Shown here: positions 32,148 to 43,520 of the stretch, piece after piece
How the letters are laid out: every line of letters begins with the position of its first letter
How positions within the stretch are numbered: position 1 is the first letter of the stretch
NCBI GenBank assembly: GCA_033182465.1
Contig: CP137320.1
Coordinates: forward strand, 2,542,001-2,606,000
DNA: 64,000 bases
Direction: 5' to 3'
DNA from: Sanghuangporus weigelae
Taxonomy: Eukaryota; Basidiomycota; Agaricomycetes; Hymenochaetales; Hymenochaetaceae
Program-made: the position numbers and the translations under genes
Notes under the pieces: generated by a model
What the model saw: only the letters and a program-made list of their open reading frames with translations
What the model was told of the DNA's origin: nothing
Databases searched by the model: none

Positions 32148-35100
32148 TCACGGCTTGTCTGCCTGCATTGCCTGCATTGCCTCCCGCAGCTCAGCCTCAG
32201 CGAATACAGATGCCTCCTTTGCAACAACCAACTTCTTCTCCAATTCCTCAATCATCATCGGACGTTTCTGACCCCCTTCGTCCACGAATCCGAGGTTCTG
32301 AAAGCGAGCCAATGTATTACCTACATGAGGCAAGAATCCCTTCGTGTCCCACCCCTGGTCGTTTGATGCAAGTATCGTGCGAATCGCTGCTATGTTCACT
32401 TCGCGATGCAATTCCTCAAGCTTCGCAAGCTGAATTTCCATCCATTTCGCACGCTTGTCTATTGTCGGAGTCGGAGGTTCCGCAATCATATCGTCAAAAT
32501 CCTCATCATCCTCTGCGTCGTCGGGTAGGTCATCATGGACGAGACCATCAAAGGAGGTTGAGCTGCCTAAAGCGTACTCGTTCTTCAAGTTCCTCAAGTC
32601 CTGGCTAAGGACGTCAAAAATCGAACCCCACGTGGACTGAGGGAGAAGTTGAACCAAGTCGGACATAGTCTGCGTCAAAGTTTCTAAAAGCTGCTGAAAT
32701 GACGCAACAGTCTGGTCATTAAGGCGCGATGAACCGTCCGCAAAGGATGCTCCGCTGGATGGGAAAGCTGAAAGAGCGCGAGACATGGTTCCATAATCGA
32801 GGGACAACTTCGTAGCAGAGTTGATCTTTGACATGTCGAAGAAGGGATGGTTGTCGAGGTAATAAGGTCCTTTTCCTAAGCTGATCTCTTCAAGAAGCTG
32901 CGCTATAGATTTCCGTTTCGCACCATCCGAAGACGCCCGACTGACAACGTCCGTTTCCAAAGAAGAGCGAGTGACTTCAGAAACATTGGACAACTTCGGC
33001 GTAGGGAATCGAGGTGCCTCAGAGTTGGTGGTAACAGTAGAAGGGACACTTGACTGAGGATCGCGATTCGAATCAGTCTCCTTCGGAATTTTGAGTGGCT
33101 TCGTCATCGGCTTATTCTTCTTTGGCAGCTTCGACAGAATTGGCATTGGAGACGTAGACTCGGTAGGCACAGCGGCGCCAGGCTGACTTTTTTTAGAATC
33201 GGAACTAGATGCATCTGTCTTCTCTGCAGCTCTTTGTGCTTGTTTCACTTTCGCTTGAGCCTTTTTCTTCTCTGCCTTCTCCACCGCCTTGTCCGCTTCA
33301 GCTTTCCGCAATGCGGCCAAACGCTCTTTTTCCGCGCGCTCTTTCTCAGCCTCTCGATCGGCTTTCTCTTTCGCAAGACGCTCTTTCTCAGCCTTCTGCT
33401 TTGTTATCCGTTCCTTCTCTTCCACCCTTGCCTTAGCAGCCCGCTCTCTTTCTCCGGCCTTCTCCTTAGCGAGACGTTCCCTTTCAGCTGCTTTCTCCTT
33501 TGCTATGCGCGCGCGTTCAGCTGCCCTTTCCGCTGCAGCGGCTTTTTTTGCAGCTTTTTTGTCTAGCTTAGCTTGCACTTGCTCGTCTTTGACGGGTGAG
33601 GAATCCCTCGTCTGTAGAGCAGACTGACTGGTGCGTGGTTGTGACTGTGTGTCAGAGCCTGTACATGCCGTCGGAAGAGCTGGGAAGTCAGCAGCTGAAA
33701 GCATTGGAGACTGTCCGGGAGATGGATCTAAAGAGAGATGCCTCTCAGAAAACAAGGAAGGGGGGACAGAAGATGGTGACGGAGCACGGGCTAACGCAAG
33801 TAAGAATGAAGAAATATTAGCTCGGACTCAAGCCTTACATAAAAAATACAAATGAAGAGTTCAAAAATGAGCCAATATCCTGCCCAACAGCAAGCGCCTG
33901 ATATCCATTAAGAGCATAAATAGCGCGACGGCGAAAGCAGCGACAACACGACGAATCTTCACGACCGTACTACTCTTCGCGCTGCGGAAGCATGGCTCGT
34001 GGAGAAAGAACTATACGAATGAGTGCGTAAGGACTTACCTAAATGGCCTTGGTTCTGAATCTGGCCTTGAGGTGCCATGGGCGAATTAAAGGGACCATTG
34101 CCTAATGCCATGGAGGACTGAAACTGTTCGACATGGGACGGGCCTTGGTGACTGGAGAAATGTTGATTCTGTTGGAATGCGAGACCCGGTGGCTTGTTCA
34201 TGGGGGACTGAGATAGATATCCACTTTCCGCCGGAGGCGAGAAGTGAAAACCTCCGTCATTCCCGGGCGGTGACATGTAAGGAATCGAAGACATGATGGC
34301 AGGATCCTGGAATGATATCCCACTAGCGGGCAACATAGTGGGCTGCTGATTGTCTGGGATTATAAAAGATGCTCGTCAACATGAGCGCTTAAACAATTTG
34401 AGCATAATGGAAAGTTCATACCAGTAGGTCCCGGCTGGCGCCCATGTTGACCGACATCTCGCCCGATTCCTAGTATATCGTTCAACGATGCTTCACTCGA
34501 ACTCATATCAAATGGCTGAAATCTCGATGTCTGGGCGACATAGGAAGTTTGCGCTGCCGTCTGAGCATGAGTGTAAGGTACCAATGGAGAACCACGGACT
34601 GAACCCGGAGTATCAGTTCGAGCAGGCATACCTAATCCCGGCGGCGGAGCAAACTCATGTTGTCTCTGAAAAGCCCAAGGAGGGTGTGAGCTCGCCGACG
34701 ACGAAGGGTGGGTGTTGTCGGCGAGAGAAAGGGAAGACAAAGACGTATTTGCACTCAAGAGAGGGGATGACCTTCCTGAATTCAAGAAGCCAGCAGAACC
34801 TTGCCTTTCACGGGCAAAGCCAAATCGCGATACTCTGCGAGTAGCATCGTCGTCCGGAATCGGTGAAGGTCGTTGAGCGTTGGACTGAGGCGCAGACTCA
34901 GATGCTCCTCCAAATGGATTGAAAGAGCCCGTGTATCCTGAGGATCCTGGCGTAGTCTTGTCGAGTCCTGCCGTTCTGTAGCCTTCATATACGCCCCTCG
35001 AAGGTGGGATCCCGAATGCAAATTCCGGAGGAGGATTAAATGTGGAAGCCTCATTGAGAAGTTGGCCAGTGGAGAACGGATTGAAATGCCCACTTGATGC

Positions 35101-37109
35101 CAGAGATTGATCAATGTCAAGATCTAGAAGGGGATCATCAAATTGTTCGTCGTCAACGGCCAACTTCGGGTCCAAGCTGAAGTTGAAACCACCAGAATCG
35201 CCATCTCCACCGGCGAGACTTTGTAATGTACGATCAAGATCGGGAAAAGGACTGAGGGATGTCGACGGAGGCAACGATTCGCGTCGATTTACTACGTCGT
35301 CAAGCAAAGCTTGTGCCTGTGAAGAAATCTGGTACGAAGATGTCGACGCTTCGTGGACTAAGGGAGATGATGCCTGCGTCTGCCCAGGCCCCGAGATGTC
35401 ATGTGGAGGAGAGCTTAGACCAGGAGGAGCGCCTGATAGACCGGGAGGTGCTTCTGAGGTGGCAACCGGTGGAGTAGCTACTCTCGACGCTGATAAAGAT
35501 GGCGAGGCAGAGGCAGCTTCAAGAGAACCAACGTCGGATTCAACAGCAATAGAAGAAGTGGGTGATCGTGGAGGCACCGGAACCTGAGATTCCTTTCTTT
35601 GTTTCTGCTGTCTTGAGTTGGGTACAGCAGAAGCAGGAGTAGTAGGGCGCTGCGGCAGTATACCAGGTGTAGAGGGCCGAGACGACGACGCTTGAGAGGG
35701 TGGTTTTGCCGGCTGCTTACGTTCCGTTTGCACAGACTGCCGAGCCGCGGTCGTGGGCTGTGTTCTATTCTCACTTTGAACACTAGGCTTAGTAGAACGC
35801 TGTCCGCGTCGAGAACCTCTTCCTGAAGTCGCATTGGCTACCGACGTGGCGGCAAGAGGTCTTGCACCCCATCCAGCAGAACGAGGTAAGCCACCTTTAA
35901 AATGTGTTTCTTAAGCACATGAGCAAAAGAGACGACTGATCAGACTTTACCTCCATCTTCGGATTTTCTCAAGGTGACTGTAGACCTTTGGCGATTCTCC
36001 GTGTCCTTCATCGTATGTTTCCTATGAAGCATCAGTATCGATAGATGAGTATAGTTGCGATTTTCTTACAACGTAGTCAAATCTTCTTTAGTGAAGCAGT
36101 CCCTCTCATCTCCCCATTCGTGAAGGTCCATGCACCCATGATTCGTACAAGACACCCCCCGAAGGAATGCTATACAATACTTCGTGGTTCCGTAGCTAGC
36201 ACGTAGCAATTCACCTCCGCCGCTAGGAGAAGGAGTTCCATCAACGGCTTGGATAGTGCGAGCAGCATCTTCGCGTCGATAATACGATATGTACAGGCCA
36301 AGAATTGGAGTCTGTCCGCCAGGTGGTGTCCGTTTCACGAGAAGCATCTTAGTAATCTTTCCATATTGCCCGAAGTATTCAGTAGAGCGCAGCGTGGGTA
36401 TCAACTTATATCAAACAGTCAGATCAATATATCATCGAGGATGGCGACTGATATGGCCTACCTCTTCCTTTGCGAAGCGCGACCCTAAACCGACGACGTA
36501 GACCACGTTACGCTGGACAATGCGAACATTAGTAAGATGGCGCCTTCCGAGAGCATCAAGATCCTTTCGTTCGCGTTCTCGATGTCTCTTTTGCTGTGTC
36601 AAACGCTTGAGACTGGATAATATGGCACATAAGTGGAAAAAGTCAAGTGGCATAATGTAGGAAAGACGTACTCCTCCTTATTGACAGGCTTGAACTGCAC
36701 AGCGTCATCCGAATATTCACGTCGACAAGCAGGACAACGACCGTTGAGATTCTCTTTGATATGGTGCCAGCAAAAACGACAAATCTGGAATGAACTATGA
36801 TTAGAGCCCAAGTTAAGGCTATATGCGAAAGGGACCGACTTGGTAACCACATGGGCAAGGCTTGAAGTTCAGGTCAGAAAGATCCATCTCCTCGAGACAA
36901 AGCGGACATTCTTCATTTTCCTGAAACGCGAGCGTGGCATTCGTCAAGATATGCAAAAGAACAGAGATTGAGACCCTTACTTGCTCATCGTCGCTCCAGT
37001 ATGCGTCCTGGACGCCCGCCAACACGTGTGATTTCGACGCGGAGGGTGGCATATGGCTGTTGTGCACGACAGGAGCAGGCAATGACGGATGCAACTTGCT
37101 GACTGACAT
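32148..37109 (-). CDS. NOT4: NOT4, RING E3 ubiquitin ligase of the CCR4-NOT complex
   Basis: Nine exons: 37109-36981, 36920-36840, 36784-36672, 36612-36462, 36404-36070, 36021-35951, 35894-34422, 34353-34039, 33790-32148; 1436 residues. The C4C4-type RING runs from ENEECPLCLEEMD (residue 44) through CPCGYQICRFCWHHI to CPACRREY. The RRM follows (VVYVVGLGSRFAKEE, FGQYGKITKMLL), then a CCCH finger (FLRGVSCTNHGCMDLHEW). Not4 ubiquitinates stalled-ribosome and other substrates and joins CCR4-NOT. The remaining 1100 residues are disordered Ser/Pro/Gly-rich sequence and a 120-residue Lys/Glu/Ala coiled coil (near 950-1070), far longer than the roughly 590 residues of yeast Not4. The last intron (248 nt) is long for this genome and could hide an exon. 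Confidence 0.93.
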
Positions 37110-37380
37110 GGTGGAATGAGAGGAGGAAAGCGTATGTCTGATACTGAGCCTTGAGGGTAACTGAATGAAGAAACGAGACGCGAGTCTGAGGCTCTTCACA
37201 CAATTCACACGCGTTTAAGGTCCGCATTGCGTAAGAATTGCCTCTTTCAGCAAACAGCATATCTTGTGTGGAAATCGAAGAAGAAATAGAAATATCAAAC
37301 ATGCTTTCAGTTGGGTCAGTCAGAGACATTTTGGCATTGTACAGGAAAGCAATGCAAAATAGTGAGCCTAATGATGTTAG

Positions 37381-38014
37381 CTACAAGTCGAAATCGAAAC
37401 CATCGTCCTCATCATCCAACTCCTTCCGTCGCTGATACTAAAGGCATGTTAACTTTGGTACAAAACGAGGAACAATGGGCAGTAAACGTACCACTATGGC
37501 ACCTTTCTTCGCACCAGATTTGGCTTGCGGATCTTCAGCCTACATAAATCAAAGCGGGTCATTGCTCGAGTTGTCACCGACCGAGTGGCAATTTACTCAC
37601 CTGTTCTAGAAGGCTGATCAACTGCTCCTCTCCAACACGTCCTCTCAGCTGTCCAGTCTGAGCCATACGCAGCAGAATCGCTTCGATCTGCGAAGACCGA
37701 GCCGGGCTGACGAGAGCTATACGCGCAACTGCAATGTAACGCCAGTCCGACGTCAGGCAAACGAGGTCATCGAACCACACAAACAAAGATGTGAGCTTAC
37801 GTCTCTCTCGTGCCTTAGTATCAAGTACTGTTGCCAGAAGATCTCTCCTCATCTGTTCCTCGTCTGCACGTTTTGCCTCCGCCTCGGGATCCCCGGCACC
37901 CGGGCCTCCAGTCGGCAGTCCTTGGGGTAAGGGTGAACCCGAACCAGCTGAGGCACTTTGACGCAGCTGCTGTAGCCGTGCTGCTCTGATAGCTGCAAGC
38001 TCTTGGTCATCCAT
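37381..38014 (-). CDS. PDCD5: PDCD5-like DNA-binding/TRiC-associated protein
   Basis: Exons 38014-37801, 37728-37601, 37539-37492, 37437-37381; 148 residues. It begins MDDQELAAIRAARLQQLRQ, contains a Gly/Pro insert, and then the three-helix core: DEEQMRRDLLATVLDTKARE, RIALVSPARSSQIEAILLRM, GQLRGRVGEEQLISLLEQ. The end is KKGAIVFQRRKELDDEDDGF, as in the family. Human PDCD5 inhibits the TRiC chaperonin's tubulin folding and acts in Tip60/p53 signalling; the fungal role is less clear. It is divergent from CIA2. Confidence 0.95.
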
Positions 38015-38193
38015 CGTATCGAGCAACTGAGTTATAGAATGAGATGATGAGGCGTTAGAAGGTATCTGCCAGTGATCCTGATACTTAGTTTTGATTCTGA
38101 ATCCGGAAGATCGCCACACACGTGAGTAGCTAAATTTAGCATCGTTGATCTTAGTCATCAGTCCACCACAGCGAAACTTGACCAAAGTCCACC
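38015..38193. promoter_or_regulatory. Shared promoter of PDCD5 and CIA2
   Basis: 179 bp between divergent start codons. An ACACGTGAGT word lies near 38117. No TATA box is convincing; CCACC precedes the CIA2 ATG. Shared regulation is inferred from spacing only. Confidence 0.45.
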
Positions 38194-38863
38194 ATGCCCG
38201 CCGAGGTATATAACGCAAACCCGACGGTCTTCGTAACATCAAAAGTCTCGAAGCCTTCGATCGCATCTCACTCGATATGGATTGATGATGCTGACGCGCC
38301 CAGACACGGGGAGAACGACGAAGCGGAGCCCATAGACTCGGATGAGATATTCGGTTCGTATAGCTTCTCTCGGCTCACAGGCTTGCAATAGTCCTGACGC
38401 GTCCTACATACTGCAGAGCATATCAGGCACATAGTAGACCCAGAGCATCCTCTTACTTTAGAACAGCTAGCGGTCGTATCCGTACAACAAGTCGAAGTGA
38501 ACGGAAATCACGTATTGGTCGAATTTACGCCTACTGTTCCGCACTGCGGTGCTTCTACGCTCATTGGTAGGTAACTCCTGCTGTCGAGATATTGTATGTG
38601 CTCATAGGTGGGATAGGCCTGTCTATCCGTGTACGACTAATGCGCACTCTCCCTCAACGATTTAAAGTCGACATTCGCGTGAAGCCTGGCTCGCATCAGA
38701 GCGAAAGTGCATGTACGTCCGCATACAGTCTGTGTTCCAAGCAGATAAACTCATGAATATCACAGTAAATAAGCAATTGAACGATAAGGAACGGGTGGCA
38801 GCCGCTCTGGAGAATAATGCGCTTCTGAATGTTGTAGAGCAATGCTTGAGGCCTCCCACATAG
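38194..38863 (+). CDS. CIA2: CIA2 (MIP18/FAM96B), cytosolic Fe-S targeting factor
   Basis: Exons 38194-38353, 38417-38566, 38608-38712, 38766-38863; 170 residues. The DUF59 fold reads [59 protein letters not shown] and [17 protein letters not shown]. The conserved reactive cysteine of the family is Cys97 in VPHCGAST. Cia2 with Cia1 and Met18 hands 4Fe-4S clusters to nuclear and cytosolic apoproteins such as DNA polymerases and helicases. The N-terminal 50 residues are less conserved, as usual. The second intron is only 41 nt. Confidence 0.95.
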
Positions 38864-39052
38864 AGATCCGTCTTAATCACTTTGCTCATTGTATTGTAAT
38901 TTGTATGACATATCCAGATTTCTTCATTGATATATGCACGTACCAGATACACGAACACACAAATGCTAGTTTCTATAGATACACGTTACGACCTACAGTA
39001 TACACCGACATAATCGAAAGCAGAAGAATAGCGACGTACAGATAATCATGAC

Positions 39053-42000
39053 TTATTGATGCCCTCTTCGCCAATTCTGCTGGGACGAATTACCACCTCC
39101 TAGAGGACTTGGACCAAACCCTGACTGCATATGTCTCGGTGGACCATGACCGTGCTGTCCACTATGGAACTCACTCGGACTACCACCAAACATCATATTA
39201 CCGGGGAACATGCCAAAAGGATTACGCATCATTGGCACGGTCTGCACGATAGGTGGAACAGCAGCATTTTGTATGGGTGCTGGCGTCGCGGGTTGAGGTA
39301 CTTGAGGAGGTTTCCAATTCTAGTTTGTAAAGCACATTGGTTGATGTTGAGACCGAGCGGACGATTATATTTGTACTTACGTTTTCCTTCCCGATTCTGT
39401 AAAGCTCTTCCAGCTTCTCGTCCCAAATTTCCCTCTCCTCATATTCCTGAAACGCACGGAAAAGAAGTAAGGCACAGCGTGCATCTTCGATCGAGTCATG
39501 TTCTCCCGACTGAATGCTCTCCTTGAGCACCGCCCATGTGAGGAAACGAAGCGAAAGGCGTCGATGCCGCGATTCTATGAAGTAGATATCAACCGTGTCT
39601 AGCACACGGTCCTCAGGCACGAATAGATCTAACGAAATATTGAGGAAATAAAGTGGCTTTAGGGAAGACATGTGCTCACTAATAATACGGAAATCCTTCT
39701 TCAGACCATGCCCAATGAAGACGCATCCCAGGTCTACTAATAATCGAAGTTTCTTGTACGCCATCTTCAACGGCACAAGAGTATGCCTTGAAAGGTGAGG
39801 ATCCAGATCACCGTCTTAATCATTACCACATGAGTTGAGAAAACTATCTAGAGCTGAAATGGACGAACATTTAATACCAGAATACTCGGTCAGATAATCC
39901 ACAATCGCTTCGCTAGTGTGAATATGGTCGTCAATGAACGGCAGGCCAAGCTTCGGCCCATCCGTCGCACGAAGCACGGACACTCGCGCGAGACTCAATC
40001 GGGCTGGTCGAAGAACCTTCTTGGTCCCGTCTGACTTGTACTCTGATTCCTCCTAAAAGAGATGTTGTCAGACTGATCAGACTGAGAAATAAGCGAGATT
40101 TCATACAGACCTGCTGCATTGAGACGAATTCAGCGTCAATCGAGACCATAGTCCCTGGCTTAGGCAGCTCGTCCATGCCTAATAATTCATGCTTGATCGA
40201 TGCATTATCACGATTTCTATACGAACGAAGGAAAGTATCAGGGTCGGAGTAAGTGTCATCTACCAATCATTTCCTACATAGAAATATTGATATCCCGACA
40301 TAGGATCGACACGTCAAGTTCCTTAGGTAGGACATCGAGGTCCAGCTTATCCCTAAGATCTACTCGTTCGTAGTATAAGATGGCTGGAACCTATAAGCAA
40401 TTGCGCTGTTTATTTCGCTCAGCAATAGTCTGACGATAGACGATACCTTCCAGGTGTCTGGGAATCCTAGCGCATCTCGCTCTGAGACACTCGTCACGAC
40501 GAAGTCATTGAAGACGACCCATGGCTCCTTCAAATTTCGTCTGTCGGATTCAGGGACTTAGAAATTAGTCAGCATACGTTCAGCTCAAAACACTGTGATC
40601 TACACCGACTTTTGACGACAGAAACAAGGTGCCCGTATTTCTTGCCTTGTGGGACGACCTCAACAATCATGGACTATGACTAGTGAGCTGCAGCACAAAT
40701 CTATCAGATCTCAAACTCACGCGAAGCTCATATTGCACGACTTCAGGATCATCGACTCCTTCGATTTGTCCACGGATCTCAATGAACGGTTGCACGAACG
40801 TTCCTTGCCTGTACCGACTATCGACCCAAAGTCGATGTGACGGAATGCCTGATTCATATATCGACGTATTGAGCGCAAGTATCGGAGGAAGGTCTTTCGT
40901 CGATATGGATTTACGACTCTCGTTCGTCGAGAATTGTTTGCACAGCGGACAAGTAGCCTTGTATACGTTTCCGCGTAAGAGTGATTCGCGGACGATGGTC
41001 GCGAAATCCAATGTAGCTTGTTGACCAGTGGGGCCCTTGTTTCGAAGCACTAAGCATCGTAAGTTATTGAACACTTTCAAGGTACTTACAGACTTTGGAA
41101 ACATCAAATCAGTAACATGTGCCATGCCTTCCTTCTGCCGTCGTCCTTTACAGCTCGTGCAATAAATATTAGTCTTAGCGTCCAGACCAAGAAGCTGGGT
41201 AACTGGCGCAGCAATCATTGAGGGTGTCGTATTCTCGGAAGGAACGATGAGAGGGTTTTGCGGAAAATTGTTGCCCTCTGAGCTCAGTTGGTCTAATAGA
41301 AATCTATGAAAGCCTTGTATGGTGTCACTATAGTTGTGCGCAGGTCTGCCATAATCAATGTAGGAAATCTGATTATAGGCTATTCAAATCATCAGAGATG
41401 AAGTAGACCATATGCATTAATTGAATGAACACGTACCTTGAGCAAGTACTCCGACGGTCTTGCAAAAATTGCTAGCTTGGCAGTTGACGCCTCTCGCATC
41501 ACTGAGCATGCGCATAGCAAACCCTAATTCGCACAAAAAGCAATGTTCGCGATTGCAACTCGTTAGGATGTGGGATTCCGCAAGTCGCCGTAAAGGTAGA
41601 CTGTAATGCAAAGTCTGTACGAGTGAGTTCGTATAGGAGTTAACAATGTGTGATTCGAGACCGCTATATTCTGTCTTGTTGTAAAATCTGTCGTCACATG
41701 AGTAATCTCCGGTCATATATATAAAAGCATAGACTCACGCGAAATCGAAATCTTCGACTCCAAATTTTGAGTACTGGATGGAGACTTCACGATATGCTCG
41801 TGGAATTTCTTCAAGACTCTCTTCGACAGGAGTTTCCGGCTCAAGCTGAGGAACGACTTAATATCGTGCGGGTCAGCTTTGAAGTACATACTCACCTCGC
41901 CCGATCGAGGTCGTGCACTTCGAAATCGCCCTGTATCCTTTTTAGAGTCCGTTGAGACGACGTTGCGCCTACCCTGCAGCTCCTTCGGTAAGGTAGCATA

Positions 42001-43339
42001 CCCAACAAATTCATTTACTTTCATCGAATTCAAAATTTGTGTTGGGATCTTTGGTGGTGGTGGGTATGATGGGTTGGCAGGTAAGAGCTTCGACGTCCAA
42101 GAAGAAAGCAGAAGAGAATCGTAGTATGGCATCCCGATAGAATTCAGTGGTGTTGAATCCGTCCACTCAATAACAGGTATCAGTTCAGGGACGTCTGGCC
42201 ATTCGACTGGCTGGCCTTCGAAGCCATTGAAGGGCAATGTACCTTCTTCATCACCTGCTGTCATCAGTTGAACATTCCCATCTGCATCACCGAATGCGAG
42301 GTATACTCCTGTGGCGGATACCGCAGCAGAGCTAATGTACGAATTCACGTCGAGCTTTACGTGAACATTAATCAGTATTCAAAGCGCATACAAGCAAATA
42401 TGACCTCACCTGATAGAATTCACCACCCCCAGCAGGATTGGTTGTATCCACAATATTGACCAAGCCTCTTGTTGAAGTAATGGCAATGCTTGACGTGCGC
42501 CGTGGTAGAACATTGATGAAACCCGGTCCTTCTGAGAATGACACGGGAGGTAGGGCCTTGAAGCTACGCAGATCGTATACTTTTACCAAAGATTCTGGAA
42601 AAGGACGACCTTGTCTATCTATCGCGTGAGTTTATCGAGTGAAAAATACGTATTAGAACATACCTAAGACCCCAGCCGATAGAGAACACGAGATTTCCGC
42701 TCACTTCGAGGCCCTGGACACCCTTTGTATGCGCCTTCACAAACCGTTCGCCGAAGTCGCCTTTTGGGCCTATTCGTATATCATGCGTCCGAATGAAGCC
42801 ATCCGCTGAACCAGAAAGAAGTAACGTATGCGAGGAGACGAGGTGAGTTAGGAGAGATGGTGAAGGCCACTGCCTCACGAGCTGTCCGGTCGAGCTATTA
42901 ATTAATGACAGCTCCGGGACGCCCGTTGAAATAGCAATGTTTGGGGATGCGCTGATAGAATTTGAAAAGGTCGTAATCGTGTGCAAAGACCTGGGCGCCG
43001 TGTCCAGCAATAGCGACTCATCTAGAATAACCAACCAACTCACCTGTGATACCAATTATTCGCTCCTCCCTTGCTCCATTGCCCGACACCTCGCCCAGCA
43101 GATCCAAGAGCTCTTACGTACTTGTCTCCAGCAACTATCTTCTTCACAGCAAGATCACCTCCGACAGGAAACTGAACTCCGCGAGTTCCCTGTGTGCCAT
43201 AATACGCAACCACGCTCCCAACGTTGTTACCGGTCCACAGCGTGTCCGAGACCGGATCAAAGGCAAGTGCGGTTATGGGTTGCGGATACAACCCATTCTG
43301 CGTTGCTATGGGTGCGATGGGACGATAGGTCGTCGACAT
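39053..43339 (-). CDS. PAN2: PAN2, catalytic subunit of the PAN2-PAN3 poly(A) nuclease
   Basis: Sixteen exons: 43339-43044, 42990-42664, 42614-42410, 42354-41896, 41845-41739, 41687-41437, 41379-41090, 41035-40721, 40673-40606, 40540-40447, 40390-40278, 40216-40111, 40052-39869, 39814-39680, 39628-39381, 39319-39053; 1154 residues. The order is WD40 propeller (1-400), linker, inactive ubiquitin-hydrolase fold (YNKTEYSGLESHIVNSYTNS, LLGLDAKTNIYCTSC, RKSISTKDLPPILALNT), then the DEDD exonuclease with IDAEF (Asp869, Glu871), GHGLKKDF (near 975) and HDSIEDA (near 1026). All four acidic residues are present, so it should trim poly(A) tails in the first deadenylation phase. The tail is Gly/His/Met-rich. 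Two short or awkward junctions (41845, 41035) were chosen because they keep frame and give 50- and 54-nt introns. Confidence 0.95.
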
Positions 43340-43520
43340 TGTCGACAACCGCGAACACAAGCACAAGATGATGGCTTGGCCTGGACGCGGGACCTAAAGT
43401 TTATTGGTTGGTGGTAGTGGCGCGTATCGACCACACGCTTCGGCTATGTCCGGTTCAATAGGTTGCCTTGGCCATCACTGTAGTCTGTACTCTACGCTGT
43501 TCACTCCTAAGCTACCTATC
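43340..43520. promoter_or_regulatory. Shared promoter of PAN2 and the TBC gene
   Basis: 181 bp between divergent starts, with no strong TATA or known binding word. An in-frame open stretch upstream of the TBC ATG has no family features, so the ATG at 43521 was preferred. Confidence 0.4.

Noticed and set aside
40217-40277. Coding reading through DDTYSDPDTFLRSY in PAN2
   Set aside because: The frame is open, but joining ISI to NRDNASIKHE restores the family pattern, so this segment is an intron.
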